Shown piece after piece: positions 19,072 to 29,017 of a stretch of DNA of 52,921 nt (position 1 is its first letter; the number at the start of each line of letters is the position of its first letter). Source of the stretch: Pseudomonadota bacterium. GTDB lineage: Bacteria > Myxococcota_A > UBA9160 > JADFDR01. The translations under genes and the position numbers were made by a program. Location: assembly GCA_003353845.1 (NCBI GenBank), contig PIVT01000020.1, positions 1-52,921 on the forward strand, given 5' to 3'. The notes under the pieces were generated by a model. It was not told the DNA's origin. It saw nothing but the letters and a program-made list of their open reading frames with translations, and searched no databases.

Positions 19072-19725
19072 ATGGCGTTAACGAGGCGGCAGCGCGAGAT
19101 TCTGGACTACATCCGAGAGTTTATTGCCGAACAGGGCTATTCGCCGAGTTTGGAAGAAATCGGTGCCCATTTCGGGCTTTCCTCGGTGGCCACGGTGCAC
19201 AAACACGTTCAGCACTTGCTCGAGAAAGGGGTGGTGCGGCGTGTTTCCAATAGCTCGCGCTCCCTGGAGCCTGTCGAGGACGCTCCCCCCGCACAGATTT
19301 CCAATATTCGGTCCACCCAGTCCACTCCTGACTATGCGGGGGAGGTGCTCGCTCTCCCTCTCTTGGGAGAAGTCGCGGCCGGTGAGCCCATCGAGGCATT
19401 GGAAAACCCGGAACCCATTTTTGTCCCGGCGGAACTCGCACCGCGTGGAAAGGAGCTTTTTGTACTGCGCGTGCGCGGCAGCTCCATGATTGATGAGCAA
19501 ATCTGTGACGGCGATTATGTGGTCGTGGAAAGCCGGGCTCATGCCAATCAGGGTGAAACCGTTGTGGCCCTGGTGCACGGTGAAGAGGCCACCCTGAAAA
19601 AGTTTTATCGACAGGGGCCCATAGTGCGCCTGGTTCCAGCCAATGAGAGCATGCAGCCCATGGAGTTCCCAGCCGAGGATGTGTTGGTCAGGGGCGTTGT
19701 GCGCGGGCTTCTGCGCAGTTACTAG
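19072..19725 (+). CDS. lexA: LexA repressor
   Basis: SOS-response repressor of 217 aa. The N-terminal winged helix-turn-helix is typical (TRRQREILDYIREFI, then YSPSLEEIGAHFGLSSVATVHKHVQHL). The cleavage site is Ala103-Gly104 in EVAAGEP. The S24 peptidase dyad is Ser138 in RGSSMID and Lys176 in ATLKKF. RecA filaments trigger self-cleavage, which frees DNA-repair genes. The start ATG follows GGAGGAGAG. It is divergent from groES, and its upstream region carries a symmetric operator that it may itself bind. Confidence 0.96.
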   Translation: MALTRRQREILDYIREFIAEQGYSPSLEEIGAHFGLSSVATVHKHVQHLLEKGVVRRVSNSSRSLEPVEDAPPAQISNIRSTQSTPDYAGEVLALPLLGEVAAGEPIEALENPEPIFVPAELAPRGKELFVLRVRGSSMIDEQICDGDYVVVESRAHANQGETVVALVHGEEATLKKFYRQGPIVRLVPANESMQPMEFPAEDVLVRGVVRGLLRSY

Positions 19726-19798
19726 AGCGCTCGTGAATAGTCCGGGCTAGCCTGCTTTGCTTCACGAAGGCTCTTTCCCAAGGCCTTGGCGCCGTGGT

Positions 19799-19824
19799 GA
19801 ATCCGTTGTGCGAATCCGTTGTGC
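19799..19824. repeat. 13-bp perfect tandem duplication upstream of folE
   Basis: GAATCCGTTGTGC occurs twice head to tail (19799-19811, 19812-19824), 47 nt before the folE start. It could be a direct-repeat operator or a replication-slippage duplication. Confidence 0.75.
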
Positions 19825-19870
19825 TAGATCAAAGTGGTAAGTCAAAGTTGATCGGAAGTGGGGCATAGAC

Positions 19871-20446
19871 ATGAGTGACGAAAAGCTTGAGGATGCAGTG
19901 CGCGATCTGTTGGCGGGTATCGGAGAAGATCCAGCACGCGACGGTTTGATGAAGACACCGTCCCGTGTTGCCGAATCCATGGCCTTCTTGACCCAGGGTT
20001 ATGCGGAAGATCCTGCCAGCCTGCTCACCAGCGCTTTGTTCGATGTTGATTACGATGAGATGGTCGTGGTGCGCGACATCGAGTTTTACAGCTTGTGCGA
20101 GCATCACCTCTTGCCTTTCTTCGGCCGCGCACATGTCGGCTACATCCCGCGCGGAAAAATTGTTGGGTTATCCAAGATTCCACGCCTGGTGGAGGTCTTT
20201 GCGCGTCGACTGCAAGTACAAGAGCGCTTGACCACTCAAATTGCAGAGACCATCGAAACGGTTCTGTCACCCCTAGGGGTGGGTGTGGTCATGGAGGCCT
20301 GCCATCTGTGCATGCGCATGCGCGGAGTTGCGCAACAAAACTCCACAGCCATCACCAGTTCCATGCGCGGTGCCTTCCAGCGAGACCCCAAAACGCGTTC
20401 AGAATTTATGGAGTTAATTAACCAGAACCGTCAGCCCTTCGCTTGA
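19871..20446 (+). CDS. folE: GTP cyclohydrolase I
   Basis: FolE converts GTP to dihydroneopterin triphosphate, the first step to tetrahydrofolate and related pterins. The zinc ligands are visible as Cys76 and His79 in [10 protein letters not shown] and Cys147 in [10 protein letters not shown]. The [23 protein letters not shown] core and the final [12 protein letters not shown] are characteristic. At 191 aa it has the short bacterial form. The ATG follows GTGGGG. It is single between lexA and the sigma-factor leader. Confidence 0.96.
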   Translation: MSDEKLEDAVRDLLAGIGEDPARDGLMKTPSRVAESMAFLTQGYAEDPASLLTSALFDVDYDEMVVVRDIEFYSLCEHHLLPFFGRAHVGYIPRGKIVGLSKIPRLVEVFARRLQVQERLTTQIAETIETVLSPLGVGVVMEACHLCMRMRGVAQQNSTAITSSMRGAFQRDPKTRSEFMELINQNRQPFA

Positions 20447-20536
20447 GGGGCACTTGGGCAGACGTCGCCCTGAGCCAGTCCTCTACGCACCTGTTTTCTA
20501 AGGGGAAAATGGGTTGAAACTTCATCAAAAAAGCCT

Positions 20537-20565
20537 TTGACAAACATACCCAGTCAGCTTACCCT
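20537..20565 (+). promoter_or_regulatory. Sigma70-type promoter for the sigma-factor gene
   Basis: TTGACA (20537-20542), a 17-nt spacer and TACCCT (20560-20565), with a predicted transcript start near 20572. It lies far upstream of the coding start at 20996. Confidence 0.7.
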
Positions 20566-20625
20566 GCGGCCGTTCTCCCCTGATCTGAACTCTGAACGGT
20601 GGTTCAGTGGCGAGGGAGACTCGTA

Positions 20626-20796
20626 GTGGCAACACATGCGCCAACTAACCAGAGCGATGGGCCCTACGAGACCGCAAGCACCGCACGCAGAAGACTTGTA
20701 ACCAGCAAGACCTGTAAACCAGATAGTGTAGGAACTTTTCTACACCAGAACTGTAAAACCAGAGCTGTAAAGCAAGACCTGCAAAGCAAAATCTAG
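20626..20796 (+). CDS. Possible leader peptide (uORF) before the sigma factor
   Basis: A 56-codon frame starts with GTG and has GAGGGAG seven bases upstream, one of the best ribosome binding sites in the window. The peptide is hydrophilic and basic, with no family resemblance. The 14-nt repeat array runs through its second half out of codon phase, so the nucleotide sequence rather than the peptide seems to be what is repeated. It may be a translated regulatory leader, or the Shine-Dalgarno match may be chance. Confidence 0.35.
   Translation: MATHAPTNQSDGPYETASTARRRLVTSKTCKPDSVGTFLHQNCKTRAVKQDLQSKI
20693..20789 (+). repeat. Degenerate 14-nt repeats in the sigma-factor leader
   Basis: Five units resemble GANCTGTAAANCAA: 20693-20708, 20709-20722, 20748-20761, 20762-20775 and 20776-20789. 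The last three are directly tandem. Between units two and three, GTGTAG (20726-20731) and CTACAC (20740-20745) can form a hairpin. Conserved CTGTAAA cores in single-stranded RNA would suit a repeated protein- or small-RNA-binding site. Confidence 0.7.
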
Positions 20797-20982
20797 AACA
20801 CGCTTTTAGAACAAAGAGTTCGATAAAGCGAACAGAGAGTAACAACAAGGGAGATCATTTTCTCACCGGAAGCCCCGCCATAGCTCTGCATTGTCTTGAG
20901 TCAGTGATCGAGACAGAGACAGAAAAGAGTCGGCGAGGGAAGATGGATGTAGGAAAGACTCCGCACCTCTAATTTAGTATTT

Positions 20983-20993
20983 GGGAGGATCCC
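20983..20993 (+). promoter_or_regulatory. Ribosome binding site within a palindrome (sigma factor)
   Basis: The Shine-Dalgarno sequence GGGAGGA is part of GGGA-GGA-TCCC, which can pair with itself. It fixes the GTG start at 20996 and could lower or modulate initiation. Confidence 0.5.
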
Positions 20994-20995
20994 TA

Positions 20996-22474
20996 GTGAA
21001 GAGTTCCCCGAGCAGCGCAAAAGCTACCCCCTCCGCTCGAGAAACCACCGCCAAAGCAGAGACCAAAGAAGTGGTCACTGTAGCAGCTATCAAGAAGAAG
21101 CCTGTGGCCCGGCGCGATGAGAGAACGCGCGATCGCAGCTCCTTGGTGTCTTATTTTAATGATATTGGCACCATCCCGACGCTGACGAAAGAGATGGAAG
21201 TTATTCTGGCCAAGGAGATCGAGGCGGCAACGCTCGATCTGAAAGCCGGTATTTTGTCCATTCCCTTTACGGCCAAGACTACCTTGGAGATGTGGCACAA
21301 CCTGCGCGCGGAAAATCGCGTGACAGGGAAGATGTCTGAATCCTTTGGAAGCGGTTCGCCTGAAGGCGAAGAGCGCAGCGCCCATGTTGATAAAGGGTTG
21401 CAGCGCACCGACAAGTTGTACGCCGAGTGGTGCAAGCTCAACGAAGATCCCACTGAAAATGCCGCACGATTGGGCAAGCTCGAAAAACAGATGGCCAAGG
21501 CTTTGGACGGCGCTGATTTGTCCATGCAAATCTTCGTGCGCATCCGCAAAGAAATCTTGACGCTTCAGCGCGACGCGCGCGTGATGAAGCGAAAAATTTC
21601 ACGCACCTCCCTGGCCAAGCGAAACGATAGCTTGACCAACCGCCTCGCCGACATTGAGCGAGAGGTAGGCTTGGAAACCACTGAGTTTACCGAGCGCATG
21701 GAGAAAATTGAAGAAGCGTGGGATCGGTTGACCGAAGCCAAGAACACCTTTATTCAGCACAACCTGAAGTTGGTGGTGGCCATTGCCAAGGATTATCGAA
21801 ACATGGGCATCGCGTTCCAGGATCTGATCCAGGAAGGCAATATTGGTCTGATCCGCGCGGTGGAGAAGTTCGACTATCGCCGTGGTTATAAATTTTCGAC
21901 CTATGCGCTGTGGTGGATTCGGCAGGCGCTGATTCGTGCGATTCAGAACCACTCGCGCACGATTCGCATCCCCAGCCACATGTACGACACCTTGTTGCGG
22001 TACTACCGGACGAACAATGCCTTGGAGACGAAGCTGGGTCGCGAGCCGACCATGGAAGAAGTCGCCAAGAAAATGAATATCCCCATCGAGCAGGCCGAGC
22101 GTTTGCGCAAGATGACACGGGATCCCGTCAGCCTTGAAGATGAAGTGCGTGGCACGGATTCCAAGACGCTCAAGGATGTGGTGAAGGACCCTGGAACCGT
22201 TTCTCCTCAAGAGGAACTGGACCATCATCGCCTGCAGCGCGCCGCGGAAGATTCGCTGGGGCTGCTCAATGATCGCGAGCGCAATATTTTGCGCTGGCGC
22301 TTCGGCATGAAGGGTCAGAACGATCACACCCTGGAAGAGATCGGTGCCAAATTGGGCTTGTCGCGCGAGCGCGTGCGACAGCTTGAAGCGCGGGCCCTGG
22401 CCAAGCTGCGAGCCTCCGGCAATCGCAAGTTGCTGGAAGAGTTCGTTCGTGAGGGCGCAGAAGTTCCACAGTAA
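20996..22474 (+). CDS. rpoD: RNA polymerase sigma70 factor, primary type
   Basis: Sigma factor of 492 aa. A low-complexity Ser/Ala/Lys N-terminus of about 45 residues replaces region 1.1. Region 1.2 is [20 protein letters not shown] helical non-conserved insert of about 120 residues follows. Region 2 is near-canonical ([23 protein letters not shown], then [21 protein letters not shown]). Region 3 includes RIPSHM and [14 protein letters not shown]. Region 4 has [12 protein letters not shown] and [20 protein letters not shown]. The insert and strict region 2 argue for the housekeeping factor; lack of region 1.1 leaves a stress-type group 2 factor possible. It is transcribed from a distant promoter. 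Confidence 0.85.
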   Translation: MKSSPSSAKATPSARETTAKAETKEVVTVAAIKKKPVARRDERTRDRSSLVSYFNDIGTIPTLTKEMEVILAKEIEAATLDLKAGILSIPFTAKTTLEMWHNLRAENRVTGKMSESFGSGSPEGEERSAHVDKGLQRTDKLYAEWCKLNEDPTENAARLGKLEKQMAKALDGADLSMQIFVRIRKEILTLQRDARVMKRKISRTSLAKRNDSLTNRLADIEREVGLETTEFTERMEKIEEAWDRLTEAKNTFIQHNLKLVVAIAKDYRNMGIAFQDLIQEGNIGLIRAVEKFDYRRGYKFSTYALWWIRQALIRAIQNHSRTIRIPSHMYDTLLRYYRTNNALETKLGREPTMEEVAKKMNIPIEQAERLRKMTRDPVSLEDEVRGTDSKTLKDVVKDPGTVSPQEELDHHRLQRAAEDSLGLLNDRERNILRWRFGMKGQNDHTLEEIGAKLGLSRERVRQLEARALAKLRASGNRKLLEEFVREGAEVPQ

Positions 22475-22507
22475 AATGTGAGCGGCGCCTGAAATGTGTA
22501 GCTAAAG

Positions 22508-22545
22508 AAAAGCGCCTTCCCTCATTCAGTAGGGAAGGCGCTTTT
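22508..22545. terminator. Intrinsic terminator after the sigma-factor gene
   Basis: AAAAGCGCCTTCCCT (22508-22522) and AGGGAAGGCGCTTTT (22531-22545) form a perfect 15-bp stem with an 8-nt loop and a T-run. Its A-rich left flank could also serve ppiD on the opposite strand. Confidence 0.93.
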
Positions 22546-22612
22546 TTTCTGTATGCCTTGTTTCCGGCCTATTCCAAACCCAAGCAGCCGCGGCGCCGGG
22601 TCCGGTTCCGTT

Positions 22613-24127
22613 TCATCCGCCCGAACCCAGCATGTCTTGATTGACGACCAGCGCGCCGACCGCTTCGAGTTCCTTTCGCTCACGCTGGAGCCACCCGGTC
22701 AGTGCTTCCGTTCGTTTTAAATTGAGCAGACGCGCCCTTTCGCCGGGCAGGCTGTCTTCGAGGTCTGCATCTGTGATGGTGAGTCGCTCCGCCACTTGTG
22801 CGGTGAAGCGTTTTCCCTCGACGACGGTGACGGGGGTGACATCGCCTTCTTTCGCGGCAAAGACAAATTCCATCATCTCTTCAGACGGGCCCAAGGTGGG
22901 GATGAAGAAGTCGCCACGTCGGCCAAATAAGCCCGTTCGCTCAATGGAGAGCTGAAGCTCCCGTGCAGCATCTTCCAGACTGGAGCCACCTGCTACCAAG
23001 GCACTGAGTTCTTCAGCCAATAGATCGGCTTCCCGACCCGCGGTGTCTTCTGCCAAAGCTCGTTGTGCGAGTTCATCGCGGACTTCCTCGTAGCTGTGAG
23101 ACTCTGCCGGCAGCACGGATTCCGTGTAGAAAATGTGAAAACCGAACTCTGTCTTTAAAACGTCACTCAATTCGCCAGCGGACGAGTTGAAAACGGCATC
23201 TTCGAAGGTCGGAAGCATTTCTCCGCGCCCGAAGGTGCCCAAATCGCCGCCGCGCTCAGCCGATCCCGGATCTTCGCTCTCGGTCTTGGCAACTTCAGCG
23301 AAATCCTCGCCATCGACAATACGTTGGCGGATCGCCTCGATACGATCCCTGAAGACCTGGAGTTCTTCGTCGGTAGCCGTGGGCGCTGTGCGAACCAGGA
23401 TATGGCGCGCGTGAGCCCGCTCGGGCAGGTCGTACTCCCGAATATTCTCCTGGTAGAGTGTGCGCAGCCGCGCTTCTTGGGTTACAGCGAAGCTGGCGAG
23501 TTCCTCATCGCTGAATGTGAGTTCCGGGTCGACCTCTGTGGGGATGTTGACGATGATGAGACGAACCTGGTCCCGCTCAAAGCGCAGGGCGTCCCGCACC
23601 TCTGCATCGGACAATCCAAAGGATAGGACCAGCAGGTTACGAGCCTTGTCCGCCAGGAGATCTCGGCGAATGGATTCGATGAAATTGCGCTCGTTGCCAA
23701 ATTGACGTTCGGCGTAGTTCATATATTGCTGCTGGGAAAAGGTGCCGTCGGCGGAGCGCAGGCCCGGAAAATCACGAATCAGCGCCCGTACTTCCTCATC
23801 ACTGACCCGTAGGCCCAAATTGTCGGCCTCCCGAACGAAGAGCGCATTGCGAATCAGCCCGGAAATGGTGAGCTGATCGATGTATTCGCGACTTTCCTCG
23901 GCGTCGTAGCGAGTCCCCATGGCCTCGCGGAAGTAGTCTTCTTGCTGCTGGCGTGCCCGGCGGAAATCTTGCAGATCGATTCGAACATTGCCCACCATGG
24001 CAAGGGCATCGATATTGCCCGGGCCTCTGGGATTGCCCTGGGCCATGAAAAAGACGAAGACAATCCCGATGACGAAGACGATTGAACCGACTATCCAGCG
24101 TTGGCCATCGCGAATGAATCTGAGCAT
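22613..24127 (-). CDS. ppiD: PpiD-like periplasmic foldase (parvulin/SurA type)
   Basis: Membrane-anchored chaperone, 504 aa. A short cytoplasmic basic segment (MLRFIRDGQRW) precedes one transmembrane helix at about 13-31. A SurA-like helical chaperone region spans roughly 35-235. The parvulin domain follows, with ERAHARHILVRT, a GGDLGTFGRGEM core and FGFHIFYTESV. A second, degenerate isomerase-like region lies in the last 130 residues. PpiD helps newly exported proteins fold beside the Sec channel. Its upstream region holds TATATT as a possible -10 without a clear -35. Confidence 0.88.
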   Translation of the reverse strand: MLRFIRDGQRWIVGSIVFVIGIVFVFFMAQGNPRGPGNIDALAMVGNVRIDLQDFRRARQQQEDYFREAMGTRYDAEESREYIDQLTISGLIRNALFVREADNLGLRVSDEEVRALIRDFPGLRSADGTFSQQQYMNYAERQFGNERNFIESIRRDLLADKARNLLVLSFGLSDAEVRDALRFERDQVRLIIVNIPTEVDPELTFSDEELASFAVTQEARLRTLYQENIREYDLPERAHARHILVRTAPTATDEELQVFRDRIEAIRQRIVDGEDFAEVAKTESEDPGSAERGGDLGTFGRGEMLPTFEDAVFNSSAGELSDVLKTEFGFHIFYTESVLPAESHSYEEVRDELAQRALAEDTAGREADLLAEELSALVAGGSSLEDAARELQLSIERTGLFGRRGDFFIPTLGPSEEMMEFVFAAKEGDVTPVTVVEGKRFTAQVAERLTITDADLEDSLPGERARLLNLKRTEALTGWLQRERKELEAVGALVVNQDMLGSGG

Positions 24128-24241
24128 GATTTAAGACGAGCTCCCAAGGGTAAGAAAAATATAGAAAAAGAAGGGCCCTAGGGTACGCAGGCAATGGCGG
24201 ATCGGCAAGCGCGCTGTAGCCTTCTTCCCAAGAACTCCTCC

Positions 24242-24270
24242 TTGATGGCGCTGCGGCCTCTTGGTAGAGT
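24242..24270 (+). promoter_or_regulatory. Candidate mreB promoter
   Basis: TTGATG (24242-24247), 17 nt, TAGAGT (24265-24270): four of six matches in each box. Another TAGAGT at 24401-24406 lies nearer mreB but has a poorer -35, so the true start is uncertain. Confidence 0.35.
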
Positions 24271-24406
24271 AGAACACTGATTGTACGGCGTAAAAACTTT
24301 TGAAAACGGGATCTTACACCTGCGCTGCCATGGCTTAAGGAAATCGTGTGAAAGTTAGAACGGCGGGCGAGGGTAGGTCTTGGCCGATAAACTTCGGTTT
24401 TAGAGT

Positions 24407-24428
24407 GAAAAATCAGAACGGATTTTTC
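24407..24428 (+). promoter_or_regulatory. Perfect 8-bp inverted repeat before mreB
   Basis: GAAAAATC and GATTTTTC flank a 6-nt spacer and end 28 nt before the mreB start. It may be an operator or a leader hairpin. No gene is bounded by it, so a terminator role is unlikely. Confidence 0.5.
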
Positions 24429-24456
24429 GGGACAATTATTCAGGCAGGGGTGGTGA

Positions 24457-25542
<1,086 letters not shown>

Positions 25543-25629
25543 TTAAAGATTCGAGATCAGTGAGCGGCGCTAGCCTTGTCGCTTGCGTTTCAGGGTGAAT
25601 CCATCCTTCGGCGAAGGCCGAGGAGGCGT

Positions 25630-26538
25630 ATGCGCGAGTTTCTCTACAGGCTTCGAGTTCCGCTTCTCTTTGCTGGCCTATTGCTTTGTTTTCTCATCAC
25701 ATTGTTGGCGGATCGCCGCGCGTTGCGCGAGGGCGGTACCGATACCGGGTTTTTGCCTGGCATTGTGTACGAGGTCGCCGCGCCCATTGGCAATGTCATT
25801 GTCACGCCCTTCGACTGGATTGCGGAGGGTTGGCGAAATTACCTTTATCTCGTCGACGTGAATCGTGAAAACGAAGAACTGCGTGAAGAAATTTCCCAGC
25901 TCAAAGAAGTAAACTTACAGTACCGCGAAGCCTTGGTGTCCAGCGAGAACCTGCAACGCATTGTCGAGATGCGCTCCGGCTTTGAAGTGCCGATGCAGCC
26001 CGGGCAAGTGGTGGGGCAAGACCTTTCGATTTTGTTTCGTTCGGTCCTTCTCAATCGCGGCCAAACCTCAGGCATCTTGTCGGGGATGCCCGTGGTGACA
26101 GGGAACGGGGTCGTCGGCTTGGTGACGGCGACCTCTCCTCACGCGTCCAAGGTCATGCTCTTGCAGGATCGCCAAAGTGCCATCGATGGCATTGTCGAGC
26201 GCAGCCGAGCGCGTGGCATTGTTCGCGGGCATGGGGATGAACCGCTGGTGTTTGAGCTGATCGCACGCGGAGACGATGTGCGCGCAGGGGACATTGTGAT
26301 TAGCTCCGGTCTGGGTGGCGTTTATCCCAGAGGCTTGCGCGTGGGTAAGATTGTAGAGGTTAGCGATCCTGAGGAGGGTCTGGTTCAAACGGCTCGCCTG
26401 GCCCCGTCGGTTGATTTCGGAAGGCTTGAGCAGGTGTTTGTCTTGCTCAGAAGAGCACCGACCATGAATCTTCTTTATGGCGTAGAGGGCGACAGCCAGA
26501 AGATCGGGCCGCGGGCAGAAGGTGTGCCCAAGGAATGA
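25630..26538 (+). CDS. mreC: Rod shape-determining protein MreC
   Basis: Bitopic elongasome scaffold that links MreB to PBP2. It has a short basic cytoplasmic start, one transmembrane helix (about 8-27), a coiled coil (RENEELREEISQLKEVNLQYREAL) and the periplasmic beta-barrel pair (GMPVVTGNGVVGLV, VMLLQDRQSAIDGIVERS, SGLGGVYPRGLRVGKIVEV). ATG 25630 is preceded by GAGGAGG; an in-frame TTG at 25576 is less likely. The length of 302 aa is normal. Its end overlaps mreD by 4 nt. Confidence 0.95.
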   Translation: MREFLYRLRVPLLFAGLLLCFLITLLADRRALREGGTDTGFLPGIVYEVAAPIGNVIVTPFDWIAEGWRNYLYLVDVNRENEELREEISQLKEVNLQYREALVSSENLQRIVEMRSGFEVPMQPGQVVGQDLSILFRSVLLNRGQTSGILSGMPVVTGNGVVGLVTATSPHASKVMLLQDRQSAIDGIVERSRARGIVRGHGDEPLVFELIARGDDVRAGDIVISSGLGGVYPRGLRVGKIVEVSDPEEGLVQTARLAPSVDFGRLEQVFVLLRRAPTMNLLYGVEGDSQKIGPRAEGVPKE

Positions 26539-27065
26539 AGACCGCACTCGCATTCTTCGCATTGGCCTGCGGGTTACTCGTTTTTCAGGGCGCTATTTCC
26601 AGAGTTATCCCACCGCACCTCTGTCCCGATTTTGCATTGCTTTTTGTCGCGGGGTTGGCCTTTCGGCTGTCTTCTCTGCACGGTCTTTTGTTTGCTGCTG
26701 TCGTCGGATACCTCGCAGACAATCTCTCCGGCACTTTGCTCGGTGAACATGCCATTCTCTACACGACGATATTCTTGGTGATGCGTGTGTTGAATCGCCA
26801 AACTGATTTGTCCGGCGGCTTTCGTCGGGGTCTCGTCGTCGGTTTGTTGACCTTGCTACAAGGCCTGGGATTGATTTGGATGGCTTACTTCTTCCGGGAA
26901 CAGAGTTTGTTGCCCGTCGCGCTCGACGGCGGACTCTGGATACAGGCCCTTGTGAACGCAATCGCAGCACCCTTTTTCCTGAGTTGGTTTCTGCGTTTTA
27001 TGCGCGATCGCGATTCCGAGAGCCCCTTGTCGCGTCATGCCCTGGGGCAAGAGGTGCTGCGATGA
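26535..27065 (+). CDS. mreD: Rod shape-determining membrane protein MreD
   Basis: Small, very hydrophobic inner-membrane protein, 176 aa, with about five transmembrane helices and the family-typical CPDFALLFVAGLAF and GYLADNLSG segments. MreD is poorly conserved, so the call leans on position: ATGA overlap with mreC and mrdA downstream. It is part of the elongasome, with MreC. Confidence 0.9.
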   Translation: MKTALAFFALACGLLVFQGAISRVIPPHLCPDFALLFVAGLAFRLSSLHGLLFAAVVGYLADNLSGTLLGEHAILYTTIFLVMRVLNRQTDLSGGFRRGLVVGLLTLLQGLGLIWMAYFFREQSLLPVALDGGLWIQALVNAIAAPFFLSWFLRFMRDRDSESPLSRHALGQEVLR

Positions 27066-27121
27066 CCAGGACCCGAAGCGCTGGAATCCCGAGCGTGAAC
27101 ATCAGAGCGTGGGCCTGAGAG

Positions 27122-29017
27122 ATGGTGGATTCACGCCTCGGAGGCGGGGTTGATCCCGGTTTTGAAACACGCGTCGGTGTGATTGCAGCCGCGGTGATTG
27201 TTGCCTTCATTTTGTTTTTCTTGCGTCTTGTACAGCTTCAAATTGTCGAAGGTGAAGATCTACAGCGCCGATCGGAACGCAACTCCATTCACAAGCAACG
27301 TGTCGAGGCACCGCGAGGCGAGATCTACGACCGCGACAATAGATTGCTAGCGACCACACGCCCTGCCTATGGAGTGCAAGTACTTCCCAGTGAGTTAAAG
27401 CGAAGGCAGGTAACCCTAGCCACCTTGGCTGAACTTATTGGCGCAGATTACGCCGCTTTAGAAGAGCGCGTCGGCAATCCTCGAGGCCGGAATCGATTTA
27501 AACCCATTCGAATCGTGGGCGACCTTACGCCGGATCAATTGGCGAGGGTATCGACGCACAGTTACGCCTTGCCCGGGGTGGTGACGGATGTGCGGCCGCG
27601 TCGGCACTATCTGTACCAGGCCTTGGGCGCTCATATGTTTGGCACCTTGGGTGAAATTCGAGCAGACCAGTTAGAAGCGCGTAAGTTCACGGGGTATCGA
27701 TCGGGTGAGATCATTGGCCAGACGGGGCTCGAATCCATTTTGGAAGGGCATTTGCGCGGGCGAGAAGGGGGTCGCGTTGTCGTCGTCGATGTCGCGGGGC
27801 GCGAAGTGGACTTGATCGAAGAAGTGGACCCCGTTCCCGGTGGTTCGGTACGCCTGACCATTGATTTGGATTTGCAGCGGGCAGCGGAAGAGGCGTTTAA
27901 CGAAGTTGAAGAAGGGCAGCCTCCCAAGATGGGCGCGCTTGTGGCCATGGATCCACGCACGGGCGATGTATTGGCCATGGTCTCCAGACCGGCTTACGAC
28001 CCCAACTCTTTTGCGGGTGGCGTGGACACCGCAACCTGGAATGCCTTGAATGGAGACGAGTGGCGTCCCTTGCACAATCGGGCCATCAGCGGCCAGTACC
28101 CTCCCGGCTCGACCTATAAAGCACTGGTCGCAGTGGCGGGTCTAGAGGAGGGGGCGGTTAGCGCGCAGGATAAAGTCTACTGCCCGGGCCATTATCGATT
28201 GGGGCGCCGGGTCTACCATTGTTGGAAGCGCCCCGGGCACGGGAAGGTCAACCTCTTCGACGCACTCAAGGGCTCCTGTGATGTCTTTTTTTATACGCTG
28301 GGTCGGACGCTCAAGATTGATGGCATTGCAGCCTATTCTAAAAAGTTTGGCTTGGGTGAGAAGACGGGAATTGAAATCGGGCCAGAGCGAGCGGGCCTCG
28401 TGCCGACCGAAGAATGGAAGGAGCGCGTCAAGAAAGAAAAATGGATTGAGGGGGAAACAATCTCGGCTTCCATCGGGCAAGGGTTCAACCTTGCGACGCC
28501 CTTGCAAATGGCTGTGGCCTATAGCGCGATTGCCAATGGCGGAGAAATTTATACTCCACACCTGGTGCTGGAGCGCAGAGAGCGCGATGGCACGCTGGTG
28601 AGTATGCGAAAGCCCGAATTGCTTCGAAAAATACCGTTGAGTGAGGAAGTGTTAGCCGAGGTCAGGCGGGGATTGTTGGCTGTCGTGCAAGAAGATGGCG
28701 GGACGGCCCGGCGCGCCCGCGTCCCAGGTGTGCTCGTGGCTGGGAAAACGGGTACCTCTCAGGTGGTGAACTTGAAAAGAACGGAAGACCTTGAAGAAGA
28801 TGAGATTCCGATCAAGTACCGCGATCACGCGTGGTTCATTGCACTGGCGCCCGTGGAGAACGCCGAAATCGTCGTGTCGGTTTTGATTGAACACGGGGGC
28901 CATGGTGGAAGTGCGGCCGCTCCCGTGGCGCAGCGTGTGTTAGCGGCCTACTTCGAGAAGCAAAATCCCCCTCCCGAAATTATCGAGCCGTTACCGGAAT
29001 TGGAGGAAGCCCGATGA
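27122..29017 (+). CDS. mrdA: Penicillin-binding protein 2, elongasome transpeptidase
   Basis: Class B transpeptidase that cross-links side-wall peptidoglycan. One transmembrane helix lies at about 18-38, followed by the pedestal with APRGEIYDRDNRLLA. The catalytic domain has Ser330-x-x-Lys333 in PPGSTYK, Ser385-Cys-Asp387 in the second motif (SxD, where SxN is most usual), and Lys542-Thr-Gly. The length of 631 aa is typical. ATG 27122 lies 56 nt after mreD, and its stop overlaps rodA by 4 nt, so it is translationally coupled to its partner glycosyltransferase. Confidence 0.96.
   Translation: MVDSRLGGGVDPGFETRVGVIAAAVIVAFILFFLRLVQLQIVEGEDLQRRSERNSIHKQRVEAPRGEIYDRDNRLLATTRPAYGVQVLPSELKRRQVTLATLAELIGADYAALEERVGNPRGRNRFKPIRIVGDLTPDQLARVSTHSYALPGVVTDVRPRRHYLYQALGAHMFGTLGEIRADQLEARKFTGYRSGEIIGQTGLESILEGHLRGREGGRVVVVDVAGREVDLIEEVDPVPGGSVRLTIDLDLQRAAEEAFNEVEEGQPPKMGALVAMDPRTGDVLAMVSRPAYDPNSFAGGVDTATWNALNGDEWRPLHNRAISGQYPPGSTYKALVAVAGLEEGAVSAQDKVYCPGHYRLGRRVYHCWKRPGHGKVNLFDALKGSCDVFFYTLGRTLKIDGIAAYSKKFGLGEKTGIEIGPERAGLVPTEEWKERVKKEKWIEGETISASIGQGFNLATPLQMAVAYSAIANGGEIYTPHLVLERRERDGTLVSMRKPELLRKIPLSEEVLAEVRRGLLAVVQEDGGTARRARVPGVLVAGKTGTSQVVNLKRTEDLEEDEIPIKYRDHAWFIALAPVENAEIVVSVLIEHGGHGGSAAAPVAQRVLAAYFEKQNPPPEIIEPLPELEEAR

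Larger units (their letters stand above)
20447..20995 (+). other. Long structured leader region of the sigma-factor gene
   Basis: These 549 bp hold no conventional gene. They contain a strong promoter (20537-20565), a hairpin CTGAAC/GTTCAG (20585-20607), an upstream reading frame with a strong Shine-Dalgarno sequence (20626-20796), five degenerate copies of a 14-nt repeat around a second hairpin, and a ribosome binding site lying in a small palindrome. If transcription starts near 20572, the untranslated leader is about 420 nt. Confidence 0.7.
24128..24456. other. Divergent ppiD-mreB control region (329 bp)
   Basis: No gene is seen. It holds an AT-rich possible ppiD promoter near 24160, a possible mreB promoter (24242-24270) and a perfect inverted repeat close to the mreB start (24407-24428). 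Confidence 0.6.

Noticed and set aside
20599-20796. A 65-codon version of the sigma-leader frame starting at 20599
   Set aside because: The start has no ribosome binding site; the GTG at 20626 with GAGGGAG is the only plausible one.
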